Below, piece after piece: positions 39,630 through 46,956 of a stretch of 61,199 nucleotides of DNA. Source of the DNA: Treponema sp. UBA7570. GTDB lineage: Bacteria; Spirochaetota; Spirochaetia; Treponematales; Treponemataceae. Numbering within the stretch: the stretch's first letter is position 1; each line of letters begins with the position of its first letter. The DNA is taken from assembly GCA_002477955.1 (NCBI GenBank), contig DLLE01000028.1, positions 1 through 61,199 of the forward strand, in the 5' to 3' direction. The notes under the pieces are model-generated. The model saw only the letters and a program-made list of their open reading frames with translations, was not told the DNA's origin and did no database searches. Made by a program: the position numbers and the translations under genes.

Positions 39630-41693
39630 TTAGAGTCCTGCGTTATCTAAGCCGCCCTGCTTAACCTGAAAATGTGAAAATTCCATGCTAAAGCTTGCGC
39701 GTCCCTGGGTTACAGAACGAAGGTTTGTAGAAAATCCGAACATTTTTGCCATTGGAGCAGTGCAATGGATAATCTCGCCGGTAGATTTAGAATCCTGGCC
39801 GCTGATAATTCCACCGCGCTGAGTAATCTGGCTGATCGCTTCGCCTACAAATTCAACAGGACTTGTAATGTCAACGCTCATAACAGGCTCAAGAATTACA
39901 GGACCTGCTTTTCTTGCAGCTTCGTCAAAAGCCTGGGCTGCACAGGCAGTAAATGCGAAAGGTGTTCCGGTAAGTTCGTTGTAGTCGATTTTTGTGACAG
40001 TTACGCCGACATCGGCACAAGGATAGCCGTACTGAATTCCAGACGCAAACGAGTTTTCGATTCCTGTTTTTATAGCGTCGTAAATTTCGTCTGGAATTTC
40101 TCCGCCATAAACCGCGCAAGAATAAGTGTTGCCTTGTCCCTGCTCATTCTTTTGAATTTTTAAAGTTACGCCTGCAAAATTGTCTTTTCCGGCAAGATTT
40201 TTCTCCCAAACAGAACTCTGTTCAACCTCAGAAGTTACAGACTCGCGGTATGTTACGCGAGGAGCGCCAACATTCGCCTTAACGCCAAAATCCTCCTTCA
40301 TTCTTGTAACCAAAACGTCAAGATGCAATTCGCCCATTCCGCTTATGATAAGCTGCCCGGTTTCTGCATCTTCGTGACTTGTAAAAGTCGGATCTTCGCG
40401 GCTCATAATTGCAAGCGTATCAATAAGCTTATCTTTATCAGAAAGAGTTTCCGGTTCAATTGCAATAGAAATTACAGGTTCAGGAAATTTAAGGCTTTCG
40501 AGGAGAACCGGCATTCCCTCGGAACCGAGAGTGTCGCCTGTCGAAGCAAGTTTTAGTCCGACAAAAACGGCAATATCGCCTGCGCTTACGCTGTCCATCT
40601 GCTCCATTCGATTTGCATTTACACGAAGGATTCTATTCACCCTTTCACGCTTTTTCTTTCCGACGTTAAGATACTGGCTTCCTGCTGTAAATTTTCCGGA
40701 ATAAACGCGGACAAAGCAAAGAGTGCCCATATCTTTGTCCTGCTGGATTTTAAAAACAAGACCGAGCGGCATCTTCTTTTCGTCGCAAGGAATTTCTACT
40801 TCTTCTTCGCGGTCTTTTTTTATATGAAGGCCTTTTGCAGGAGGAACATCGGTCGGACAAGGCAAATAGTCGAGAACAGCATCAATTAAAGGCTGAATTC
40901 CCTTGTCGCGGCGCGCAGAACCAAGCACACAAGGAACCGCAGTTCTAGCAATCGTACATCTTCTCAAAGCGGCCTTGAGCATATCGTCAGAGATTTCTCC
41001 GCCTTCAAGATAAATCATTCCAAGCTCATCGTCAGCCGAAGCAACATCGTCAACTAGTTTTGCATGCCACTTTTCAGCCTCGTCCTTTCTTTCAGGAGAA
41101 ATTTCCGATTCAATAAAAGTTTCGCCTTCATCGCTTTCGTTCCAGCGAATTTCCTTCATTTTGATTAAATCAATCAGGCCTTCAAATTTTTCGCCCTGTC
41201 CAATAGGAATTTGAAGGGCAACGGTATTTGCGCCAAATTTTTCGCGGACATCATTTATAGAATAGAAAAAATCTGCTCCAATTCTGTCCATTTTATTTAC
41301 AAAACAAAGTCTTGGAACATTAAACTGGTCAGCTTGCCGCCATACAGTTTCGGTCTGTGGCTGAACACCGTCAACAGCGCAAATTACAGCAACTGCACCG
41401 TCCAAAACACGCAACGAGCGCTCAACTTCGGCAGTAAAGTCAACGTGTCCCGGAGTGTCGATAATATTTATCGTGTAGCCTTTCCATTGAGTCGTAATTG
41501 CAGCAGAAGCAATCGTAATTCCACGCTCCTGTTCCTGCTTCATGAAATCCATAGTTGCGGTACCATCATCAATTTCGCCGATTTTATGAATTTTTCCCGT
41601 GTAAAAAAGAATTCTCTCAGTTGTTGTTGTTTTTCCGGCGTCAATGTGAGCCATAATTCCAATGTTGCGCATTTTTGCAAAATCTAAAGCCAT
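39630..41693 (-). CDS. fusA: Elongation factor G, EF-G2-like
   Basis: This is a 687-residue translational GTPase. G motifs are 'AHIDAGKTTTTERIL', 'RGITIASAAIT', 'DTPGHVDF' and 'NKMDRIGADF'; domains II-V follow to 'PMAKMFGFSTNLRSVTQGRASFSMEFSHF'. The N-terminus 'MRNIGIMAHIDAGKTT' and 'TTQWKGYTINIIDTPGHVDF' resemble mitochondrial EF-G2. Spirochaetes often carry two such factors, one for translocation and one for ribosome recycling. This copy looks like the recycling type, but only a tree would settle that. AGGG precedes the ATG. Confidence 0.95.
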   Translation of the reverse strand: MALDFAKMRNIGIMAHIDAGKTTTTERILFYTGKIHKIGEIDDGTATMDFMKQEQERGITIASAAITTQWKGYTINIIDTPGHVDFTAEVERSLRVLDGAVAVICAVDGVQPQTETVWRQADQFNVPRLCFVNKMDRIGADFFYSINDVREKFGANTVALQIPIGQGEKFEGLIDLIKMKEIRWNESDEGETFIESEISPERKDEAEKWHAKLVDDVASADDELGMIYLEGGEISDDMLKAALRRCTIARTAVPCVLGSARRDKGIQPLIDAVLDYLPCPTDVPPAKGLHIKKDREEEVEIPCDEKKMPLGLVFKIQQDKDMGTLCFVRVYSGKFTAGSQYLNVGKKKRERVNRILRVNANRMEQMDSVSAGDIAVFVGLKLASTGDTLGSEGMPVLLESLKFPEPVISIAIEPETLSDKDKLIDTLAIMSREDPTFTSHEDAETGQLIISGMGELHLDVLVTRMKEDFGVKANVGAPRVTYRESVTSEVEQSSVWEKNLAGKDNFAGVTLKIQKNEQGQGNTYSCAVYGGEIPDEIYDAIKTGIENSFASGIQYGYPCADVGVTVTKIDYNELTGTPFAFTACAAQAFDEAARKAGPVILEPVMSVDITSPVEFVGEAISQITQRGGIISGQDSKSTGEIIHCTAPMAKMFGFSTNLRSVTQGRASFSMEFSHFQVKQGGLDNAGL

Positions 41694-41844
41694 TTTCGTA
41701 CCCTGTAAAATTTCAAAAAATTCCTTCGCTAAAAAAGTTCAGCCTTCAAAATAAAATTTAAAGACCATAAAAAACTAGAGAGAGATTATACCAAAATCAA
41801 AAAATCCTAACAATAAGAAGATTTCTCAAATTTTTTACACAGTT

Positions 41845-42498
41845 TTAAATTTCTTCCAGGGAATTTAAAATTTTTGCGCACAAACTTTTTATTTTTTCGT
41901 CCGGTTTTATCTGGTCTGGAACTAAAATAACTTTTAAACCGGCATTATACGCCGAAAGAACACCGTTCGGACTGTCTTCGACGGCAACACAGTTTTTTGG
42001 ATCTATACCGACAGAGGAACAGGCCCTTAAATAGATTTCAGGATCTGGCTTTGAATGCTCTACGCTGTCGCCACAGGTAAGTGTTTCAAAATAATCTATC
42101 AATCCAGCACGAGAAAGCTGTCTTTCGACTGCCTGTCTTCTAGTTGAACTTGCAAGCGCAAGAATAAAACCTTTATTTTTTAGCCGCTCAAGACAGTTTT
42201 TTGCACCTGGCATAAGTTCAATTCCTTCGCTTTCTTCTGTTTTACGAAAAAGATTTCTGGCATAATCATACCATTCTCGAACATTAAAATTTTCATTCTG
42301 TTTTTCAAAAAAATTCTGAAGAGTAAAAAGAGTATCCTGATCTGACTGCCCTACACACTGGTAATAAACTTCATCAACGCCCTTAAGATTCCATTTTTCA
42401 GCCGCCAGTCTCCAGCATTTTTTACAGAGACTTTCAGTGTCCAAAAGCACTCCATCCATATCAAAAACAAAAGCAGAAATTCCGCCAGCATTAAACAT
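41845..42498 (-). CDS. HAD-family sugar-phosphatase/phosphoglucomutase-like hydrolase
   Basis: This 217-residue HAD subfamily IA protein has motif I 'FVFDMDGVLLDTES', motif II 'LALASSTRR', motif III Lys in 'EHSKPDPEIYLRA' and motif IV 'CVAVEDSPNGVLSAYNAGL'. The cap domain is alpha-helical. The Asp-x-Asp pair fits a phosphatase or beta-phosphoglucomutase. The substrate cannot be named. It is 151 bases upstream of the EF-G gene on the same strand. Confidence 0.88.
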   Translation of the reverse strand: MFNAGGISAFVFDMDGVLLDTESLCKKCWRLAAEKWNLKGVDEVYYQCVGQSDQDTLFTLQNFFEKQNENFNVREWYDYARNLFRKTEESEGIELMPGAKNCLERLKNKGFILALASSTRRQAVERQLSRAGLIDYFETLTCGDSVEHSKPDPEIYLRACSSVGIDPKNCVAVEDSPNGVLSAYNAGLKVILVPDQIKPDEKIKSLCAKILNSLEEI

Positions 42499-42634
42499 AA
42501 TTTTTATCCAACTTTATAAAAAGCTTTGTGCAAGATCTCGACATCAAGAATATTTTAGAAAAAAAGCATTTTCTTTTCAACAAAACAAAAAATACAGAGC
42601 GCACATAAAAAACTAAATTTTTAATATCCAACAC

Positions 42635-42663
42635 TTGACATAAAATTTATTTTTTCATATAGT
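42635..42663 (+). promoter_or_regulatory. Consensus promoter of tRNA-Gln
   Basis: A perfect TTGACA, a 17-base spacer and TATAGT, about 20 bases before the tRNA. It is the best sigma-70 match seen in the window. Confidence 0.85.
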
Positions 42664-42684
42664 AGTTTACATCACAAATCACAT

Positions 42685-42755
42685 TCCCCGATTGTGTAAT
42701 GGTAGCACTTCAGATTCTGGTTCTGACTGTGGGGGTTCGAATCCTCCTTGGGGAA
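42685..42755 (+). tRNA. tRNA-Gln (CUG)
   Basis: The acceptor stem is TCCCCGA/TTGGGGA, with discriminator A. The anticodon loop TTCTGGT between TCAGA and TCTGA gives CUG. The T-loop is GGTTCGAATCC. CCA is not encoded. Confidence 0.93.
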
Positions 42756-42763
42756 CTCGAAAA

Positions 42764-42797
42764 AAGGGCTGACTTTTAATAGTCGGCTTTTTTTATA
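42764..42797 (+). terminator. Terminator between the two tRNA genes
   Basis: GGGCTGACT-tttaat-AGTCGGCTT followed by T7. Its presence before the second tRNA implies that tRNA-Glu either has its own promoter or is made by read-through. Confidence 0.7.
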
Positions 42798-42808
42798 AAA
42801 AAACAAAA

Positions 42809-42881
42809 GGCTCCATCGAATATCGGTTTAGTTCATCGCCCTCTCAAGGCGGGGAGACGGGTTCGACTCCCGTTGGAGCTA
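42809..42881 (+). tRNA. tRNA-Glu (CUC)
   Basis: The acceptor stem is GGCTCCA/TGGAGCT (first pair G-U), with discriminator A. The anticodon loop CTCTCAA between TCGCC and GGCGG gives CUC. The T-loop is GGTTCGACTCC. CCA is not encoded. Confidence 0.9.
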
Positions 42882-42889
42882 AAAAAAGC

Positions 42890-42920
42890 TTAAAGACATC
42901 TTTTGGGATGTCTTTTTTTA
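42890..42920 (+). terminator. Terminator after tRNA-Glu
   Basis: AAAGACATC-ttttg-GGATGTCTTT followed by T run. Confidence 0.8.
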
Positions 42921-42994
42921 TGGGCAATGTCCCAAAAGTATATTTTCTGCCATTTTAGGGTCTGCCACGAAAATCTAAATGAATATATTGCAAT

Positions 42995-43145
42995 CATTTA
43001 GAGATTGCTAACCGAGCTTGCTATGCAAACATCGCAGTATCAAGAACGACAATGACATTTAGAACTTATTAGGCATCCCCCTTCCCCCCCCTCCAACAAA
43101 AAGAAGCGAACCCGCGAGGTGAGCGTGCCGACTGGCGAAAAGGTT
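42995..43145. repeat. Repeat remnants and poly-C tract before rsgA
   Basis: 'TAGAGATTGCTAACCGAGCT' through 'GACAATGACAT' resembles a degenerate member of the TGTCATT/AATGACA palindromic family. It is followed by C5-TT-C8 (43077-43091) and a short GC-rich block. No gene is seen in this stretch. Confidence 0.4.
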
Positions 43146-43155
43146 CCAGAAAATA

Positions 43156-43184
43156 TTGCAAAACCTTAAAATCTTACGTAAAAT
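43156..43184 (+). promoter_or_regulatory. Promoter of rsgA-mutS2, leaderless spacing
   Basis: TTGCAA, a 17-base spacer and TAAAAT that ends 8 bases before the ATG of rsgA. Confidence 0.55.
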
Positions 43185-43192
43185 CAACTTAT

Positions 43193-44179
43193 ATGAACCA
43201 ACTTACAGGTACCGTTTTAAGCGGCTCGAACAATGTCTTTGAAGTTGAATCTTTTTCCGAAGATGACGGAGGTTTTACAACCCGTTCATGCGCCCTCAAA
43301 AGCAAAAGGTTAAAATCAGACAAAAAATATTACAATCCGCTTGCTCCTGGCGACATTGTCCAAATTGAAGTTGACAGTCTTGAAGACAAAAAAGGTCAAA
43401 TTACGGCTTTGGTTCCGCGCAAAAACGAATTCGTACGTTGGAACGTAAAAGGACGTTCTCCGCAGCTTCTGGCAGCAAATCTTGACTATGTAATTCTCGT
43501 TACAACCCCAGAAGAGCCTGATTTCCGTCCGCGTTTTATTGACCGCGAACTTGCACAGGCCGAAAGACAGGGAATCGAACCGATAATTCTCGTCAATAAA
43601 TGCGACCTTGAAGGTTCTCAAGACGAATCATTCTTAAAATACGTTTCAATCTGGGAAAAACTCGGATACAAGGTGATGAAAATTTCTGCAAAAACTGGCG
43701 AAGGCATGGTTGAGTTTGCACATTTTATCCAAAACAAACTCTGCGCGCTTGTAGGCCAGTCCGGTGTCGGAAAATCATCTCTTGTAAACGTTCTGGACAG
43801 CACTGTCGTTCTCAAGACAGGAAGTCTTTCTAAAAAATACGGCAAAGGAAGCCACACAACAACAAAAGGCACTTTGCTTCACATAAAATTAAACGAATCG
43901 CTTACTGGCGGCATCCAAGGCGCTGTAGCCTCAATAATCGACACTCCAGGAGTCAGACGCTTTGTACTGCACGGCATCGAATCAAAAGACCTTGCACTTT
44001 ACTTTAGGGAATTTTCTCCCCTTGTCGGAAAATGCAACTTTGGCTTAAGCTGCACACATATAAACGAAAAAGGCTGCAAAATTCTCGAAGCCGTTGAATC
44101 TGGCAAAATCAGCCGAGAGCGCTATGAAAACTGGAAAAAAATCTCAGAAGAAATAAAAACAGGCAGCTGGACAGACTAA
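43193..44179 (+). CDS. rsgA: Ribosome small-subunit GTPase RsgA
   Basis: This 328-residue circularly permuted GTPase acts in late 30S maturation. An N-terminal OB fold ends near residue 75. The G motifs come in permuted order: 'PIILVNKCDL' (G4), 'GQSGVGKSSLVNVL' (G1) and 'IIDTPGVRRF' (G3). A zinc knuckle follows ('CNFGLSCTHINEKGC'). The stop codon is 2 bases before the mutS2 ATG, so the two genes are co-translated. Confidence 0.96.
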   Translation: MNQLTGTVLSGSNNVFEVESFSEDDGGFTTRSCALKSKRLKSDKKYYNPLAPGDIVQIEVDSLEDKKGQITALVPRKNEFVRWNVKGRSPQLLAANLDYVILVTTPEEPDFRPRFIDRELAQAERQGIEPIILVNKCDLEGSQDESFLKYVSIWEKLGYKVMKISAKTGEGMVEFAHFIQNKLCALVGQSGVGKSSLVNVLDSTVVLKTGSLSKKYGKGSHTTTKGTLLHIKLNESLTGGIQGAVASIIDTPGVRRFVLHGIESKDLALYFREFSPLVGKCNFGLSCTHINEKGCKILEAVESGKISRERYENWKKISEEIKTGSWTD

Positions 44180-44181
44180 CA

Positions 44182-46791
44182 ATGTGGCACAAAAAAACAC
44201 TCGAAGACCTTGCCTATTTTAGAATCCGCGACACAATTGCAGGATTTTGCGCAGGCGAAGAATCACAGGAACTTTTTAAAACAAAACTTCCGTTTACAGA
44301 AAATGAAAAAATCGAAGAATTAAAAAATTTAAGCCGGGAATGGGACATAATTCTCAATTCAAAATCTTCTTTTTCTATAAAAAGCTGGAATCCGGTTCAT
44401 TCTTTTTTTAAGATTTTACGTATTGAAGGAACAACTCTCGACCGCGAACAGCTTTTTGCAATTTTGCAGTTTGCAACTTCGGCCCTGAACGCAGAAGAAA
44501 CAATAAACACCGCTTCAAAAACACTGTCCGTAAAAAAACTTCATTCACTCTCGCAGACTCTTCCGGAAAATGAGCTCTTGGCAGTAAAAAACGAAATTTC
44601 GCGAGTCCTGGACAAGGACGGACAACTAAAAGACCTTCCGGTTCTACGCGAAATCCGCGCAAAAATCGCCCAGCTTAAATCAGAAATTGCAGGAGCGCTC
44701 AAAAAATACACGGCAGATTCAAGCCTTTCAAACGTACTTTCGAGCAATGTTCCGGCGTTCAGGGCAGACAGGCAGGTTCTTGCGGTAAAAGCGAATCAGC
44801 GCGCACGAATTTCGGGAATTGTCCACGAAGTAAGCGCGTCAGGCCAGACAATTTTTATCGAACCTGACGAAGTCGTACGAAAAAATAATGAACTTATTCA
44901 AGAAGAATTCCATCTTCAGAGCGAAACACGAAAAATCTTTACAGAACTCACAGCAAAAATAGCGCCCTATGTTGAATTCATTTCTTCCGCCCTCAAAATT
45001 CTAATCAAACTCGACCAAACTTGCGCGGCGGCCCGCTGGGGAATTGAAAACGACTGTACATATGCGCTTTCTTGCACAGAAAAAGACGGAACCGCTCTTC
45101 CTCCTGCCCTCGTCGCAGCAAGGCATCCGCTTCTTGGCGAAAAAGCCGTTCCAATAGACATGAAATTTTTAAACGAAAAAAATGTTCTCATAATCACAGG
45201 CCCAAACACCGGCGGCAAAACAGTCAGCCTCAAAACCTTTGCGCTTTTTGCGCTTTTAAACCAGACTGGATTTCCACTTCCGGCAAAAGACGGCACAAGG
45301 CTTCCTGTATTCAACTCGGTTTTTGCAGACATTGGCGATGAACAGTCAATTGACCAAAGCCTTTCAACTTTTTCCGCACATATGAAAAACATTGCGGCAG
45401 CGGTAAAAAAGGCAGATAAAGACAGCCTTGTTCTGCTGGATGAACTTGGCAGCGGAACAGATCCACAGGAAGGCGGAGCAATCGGAATGGCAGTTCTTGA
45501 CCATCTTATCGAAAAAAAAGCATTCGTCCTTGTCACAACCCACCACGGAATTTTAAAAAATTACGGTTACACAAACAAATTCTGCATAAATGCAAGCGTA
45601 GATTTTGACACGGACACGCTAAGCCCGACATACAGGCTTTTGATGGGAGTTCCGGGAGAAAGCCACGCCTTAGACATTGCAAAACGTTCAGGCTTAAGCT
45701 CAGAAACAGTCGGAAAAGCAAAACACTACATTCAAAGCGAACAGGCAGACGTAAGCACGCTCATAAAAGGTCTTACCGAAAAATACGCCCAGCTTGCAAA
45801 AGCCGAAAAAGAAGCAGCAGACCTCGAAAGCCGTCTTAAAGAAAAAGAACTCAAGCTGGAACAAAAGCTTCTTCGTCAAAAAGAAAAAGAACTCGAACTT
45901 AGAGAACGTGAGCAGCAGGAATCAGGACTTTTTGTTTCGCAAACCCGCAAAAAACTCGAAAATCTCGTGCGGACCCTCCGCGAAGGCGAAATAACCCGCG
46001 AAAAAACACTCAGCGTAAAACAGTTTTTAAACGAACTTACAGGCAAAGTCGAAAAATCAGACAAAGCCCTCGAAGAAGAAAAAATCCGTCTCGAAAAACA
46101 AAAAGAAGAATTCGAAAAAAAATTAAAGTCAGAACCTGTCCGCCTGGAAAACGGCATGCTCATAAGCACAAACAGTTCAAACCGCCAAAAATCAAACAAG
46201 GCAAGCAAAAAAAAGCTCAGCAATGCGCAGGCACTCGCACTGGCAAAAAACACATACACAGCAGAAGAAGCAGAAAAACTCAGCGCACAAGCAGGCTCAA
46301 GTTTCGTAACAAAGGCGCAGACCGTACAAGTTTCGCCACTTGCCTTCGAAGCCGGCAGCGAAGTTCTGCACAGGGCAACAAAAACACGCGGAACATTGAT
46401 TTCCAGCATAAAAAAAGGCGTTTGGTCAGTACAATTAGGCTCAATCAGAATGAATTTAAAAGAAAAGGATCTTGAGCTCATAGCCCCAGCCCAAATTCGC
46501 GCGACTGTCAGCATAGAACTTGCCCAAGACATTTCTGGACAGGCAAAACCAGTTTTCGAGCTGCGTCTCCTCGGAATGCGCGAAGAAGAAGCCCTCAAAG
46601 CCCTTGCACGCCAGCTCGACCTCTGCCAAATTCACAATTTCAAAACCTTCTCTATAATCCACGGCAAAGGAAACGGCATTTTGCAGCAGTCAGTCCAAAC
46701 ATATCTTTCGCAATACCCGGCCGTCAAAAGTTTTCATTACGCTTCGCCAGAAGACGGCGGATTCGGAAAAACCTATGTTGAATTAAATTAA
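44182..46791 (+). CDS. mutS2: MutS2 endonuclease/ribosome-rescue ATPase
   Basis: This is an 869-residue MutS2. The lever and clamp helices cover about residues 1-300. The ATPase has 'ITGPNTGGKTVSLKTFALF' and 'LVLLDELGSGTDPQEGGAIGMAVLDHLI'. A long Glu/Lys/Arg coiled coil spans about 520-660 and the C-terminal Smr domain ends with 'IHGKGNGILQQSVQTYL'. MutS2 suppresses recombination in some species, and in Bacillus it splits collided ribosomes. Pairing with rsgA here fits a ribosome-linked role. Confidence 0.96.
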   Translation: MWHKKTLEDLAYFRIRDTIAGFCAGEESQELFKTKLPFTENEKIEELKNLSREWDIILNSKSSFSIKSWNPVHSFFKILRIEGTTLDREQLFAILQFATSALNAEETINTASKTLSVKKLHSLSQTLPENELLAVKNEISRVLDKDGQLKDLPVLREIRAKIAQLKSEIAGALKKYTADSSLSNVLSSNVPAFRADRQVLAVKANQRARISGIVHEVSASGQTIFIEPDEVVRKNNELIQEEFHLQSETRKIFTELTAKIAPYVEFISSALKILIKLDQTCAAARWGIENDCTYALSCTEKDGTALPPALVAARHPLLGEKAVPIDMKFLNEKNVLIITGPNTGGKTVSLKTFALFALLNQTGFPLPAKDGTRLPVFNSVFADIGDEQSIDQSLSTFSAHMKNIAAAVKKADKDSLVLLDELGSGTDPQEGGAIGMAVLDHLIEKKAFVLVTTHHGILKNYGYTNKFCINASVDFDTDTLSPTYRLLMGVPGESHALDIAKRSGLSSETVGKAKHYIQSEQADVSTLIKGLTEKYAQLAKAEKEAADLESRLKEKELKLEQKLLRQKEKELELREREQQESGLFVSQTRKKLENLVRTLREGEITREKTLSVKQFLNELTGKVEKSDKALEEEKIRLEKQKEEFEKKLKSEPVRLENGMLISTNSSNRQKSNKASKKKLSNAQALALAKNTYTAEEAEKLSAQAGSSFVTKAQTVQVSPLAFEAGSEVLHRATKTRGTLISSIKKGVWSVQLGSIRMNLKEKDLELIAPAQIRATVSIELAQDISGQAKPVFELRLLGMREEEALKALARQLDLCQIHNFKTFSIIHGKGNGILQQSVQTYLSQYPAVKSFHYASPEDGGFGKTYVELN

Positions 46792-46794
46792 AGG

Positions 46795-46870
46795 AGGGGA
46801 AAGCCTTCCCCTGCGCGCCCGCTGCGCCGGCCGCTACCCCTTCAAGCGGGGGCACCCCGCAACGCCCCGC
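46795..46870. repeat. GC-rich island after mutS2
   Basis: This is the most GC-rich stretch of the region, with AGGGGAAAGCCTTCCCCTG and the pair CCGCTACCCC/GGGGG. It resembles the island between sufB and sufD (58048-58125). No frame with a start signal is seen. Confidence 0.5.
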
Positions 46871-46910
46871 AAAACTGCTATAGACAGCTCACCAAACTCT
46901 GCTTTTTATA

Positions 46911-46948
46911 AAAAAAATCCGTGCAACATTCTGCCGCACGGATTTTTT
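46911..46948. terminator. Bidirectional terminator between mutS2 and thrA
   Basis: AAAATCCGTGC and GCACGGATTTT pair around an 11-base loop with flanking A and T runs. Confidence 0.85.
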
Positions 46949-46956
46949 ATCAAAAG

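Noticed and set aside
42809..42881. tRNA pseudogene because the first acceptor pair is G-U
   Set aside because: All arms, the anticodon loop and the T-loop are intact and a terminator follows; it is probably functional.
43193..43872. Antisense frames across rsgA
   Set aside because: Sense strand encodes a complete RsgA with all motifs.
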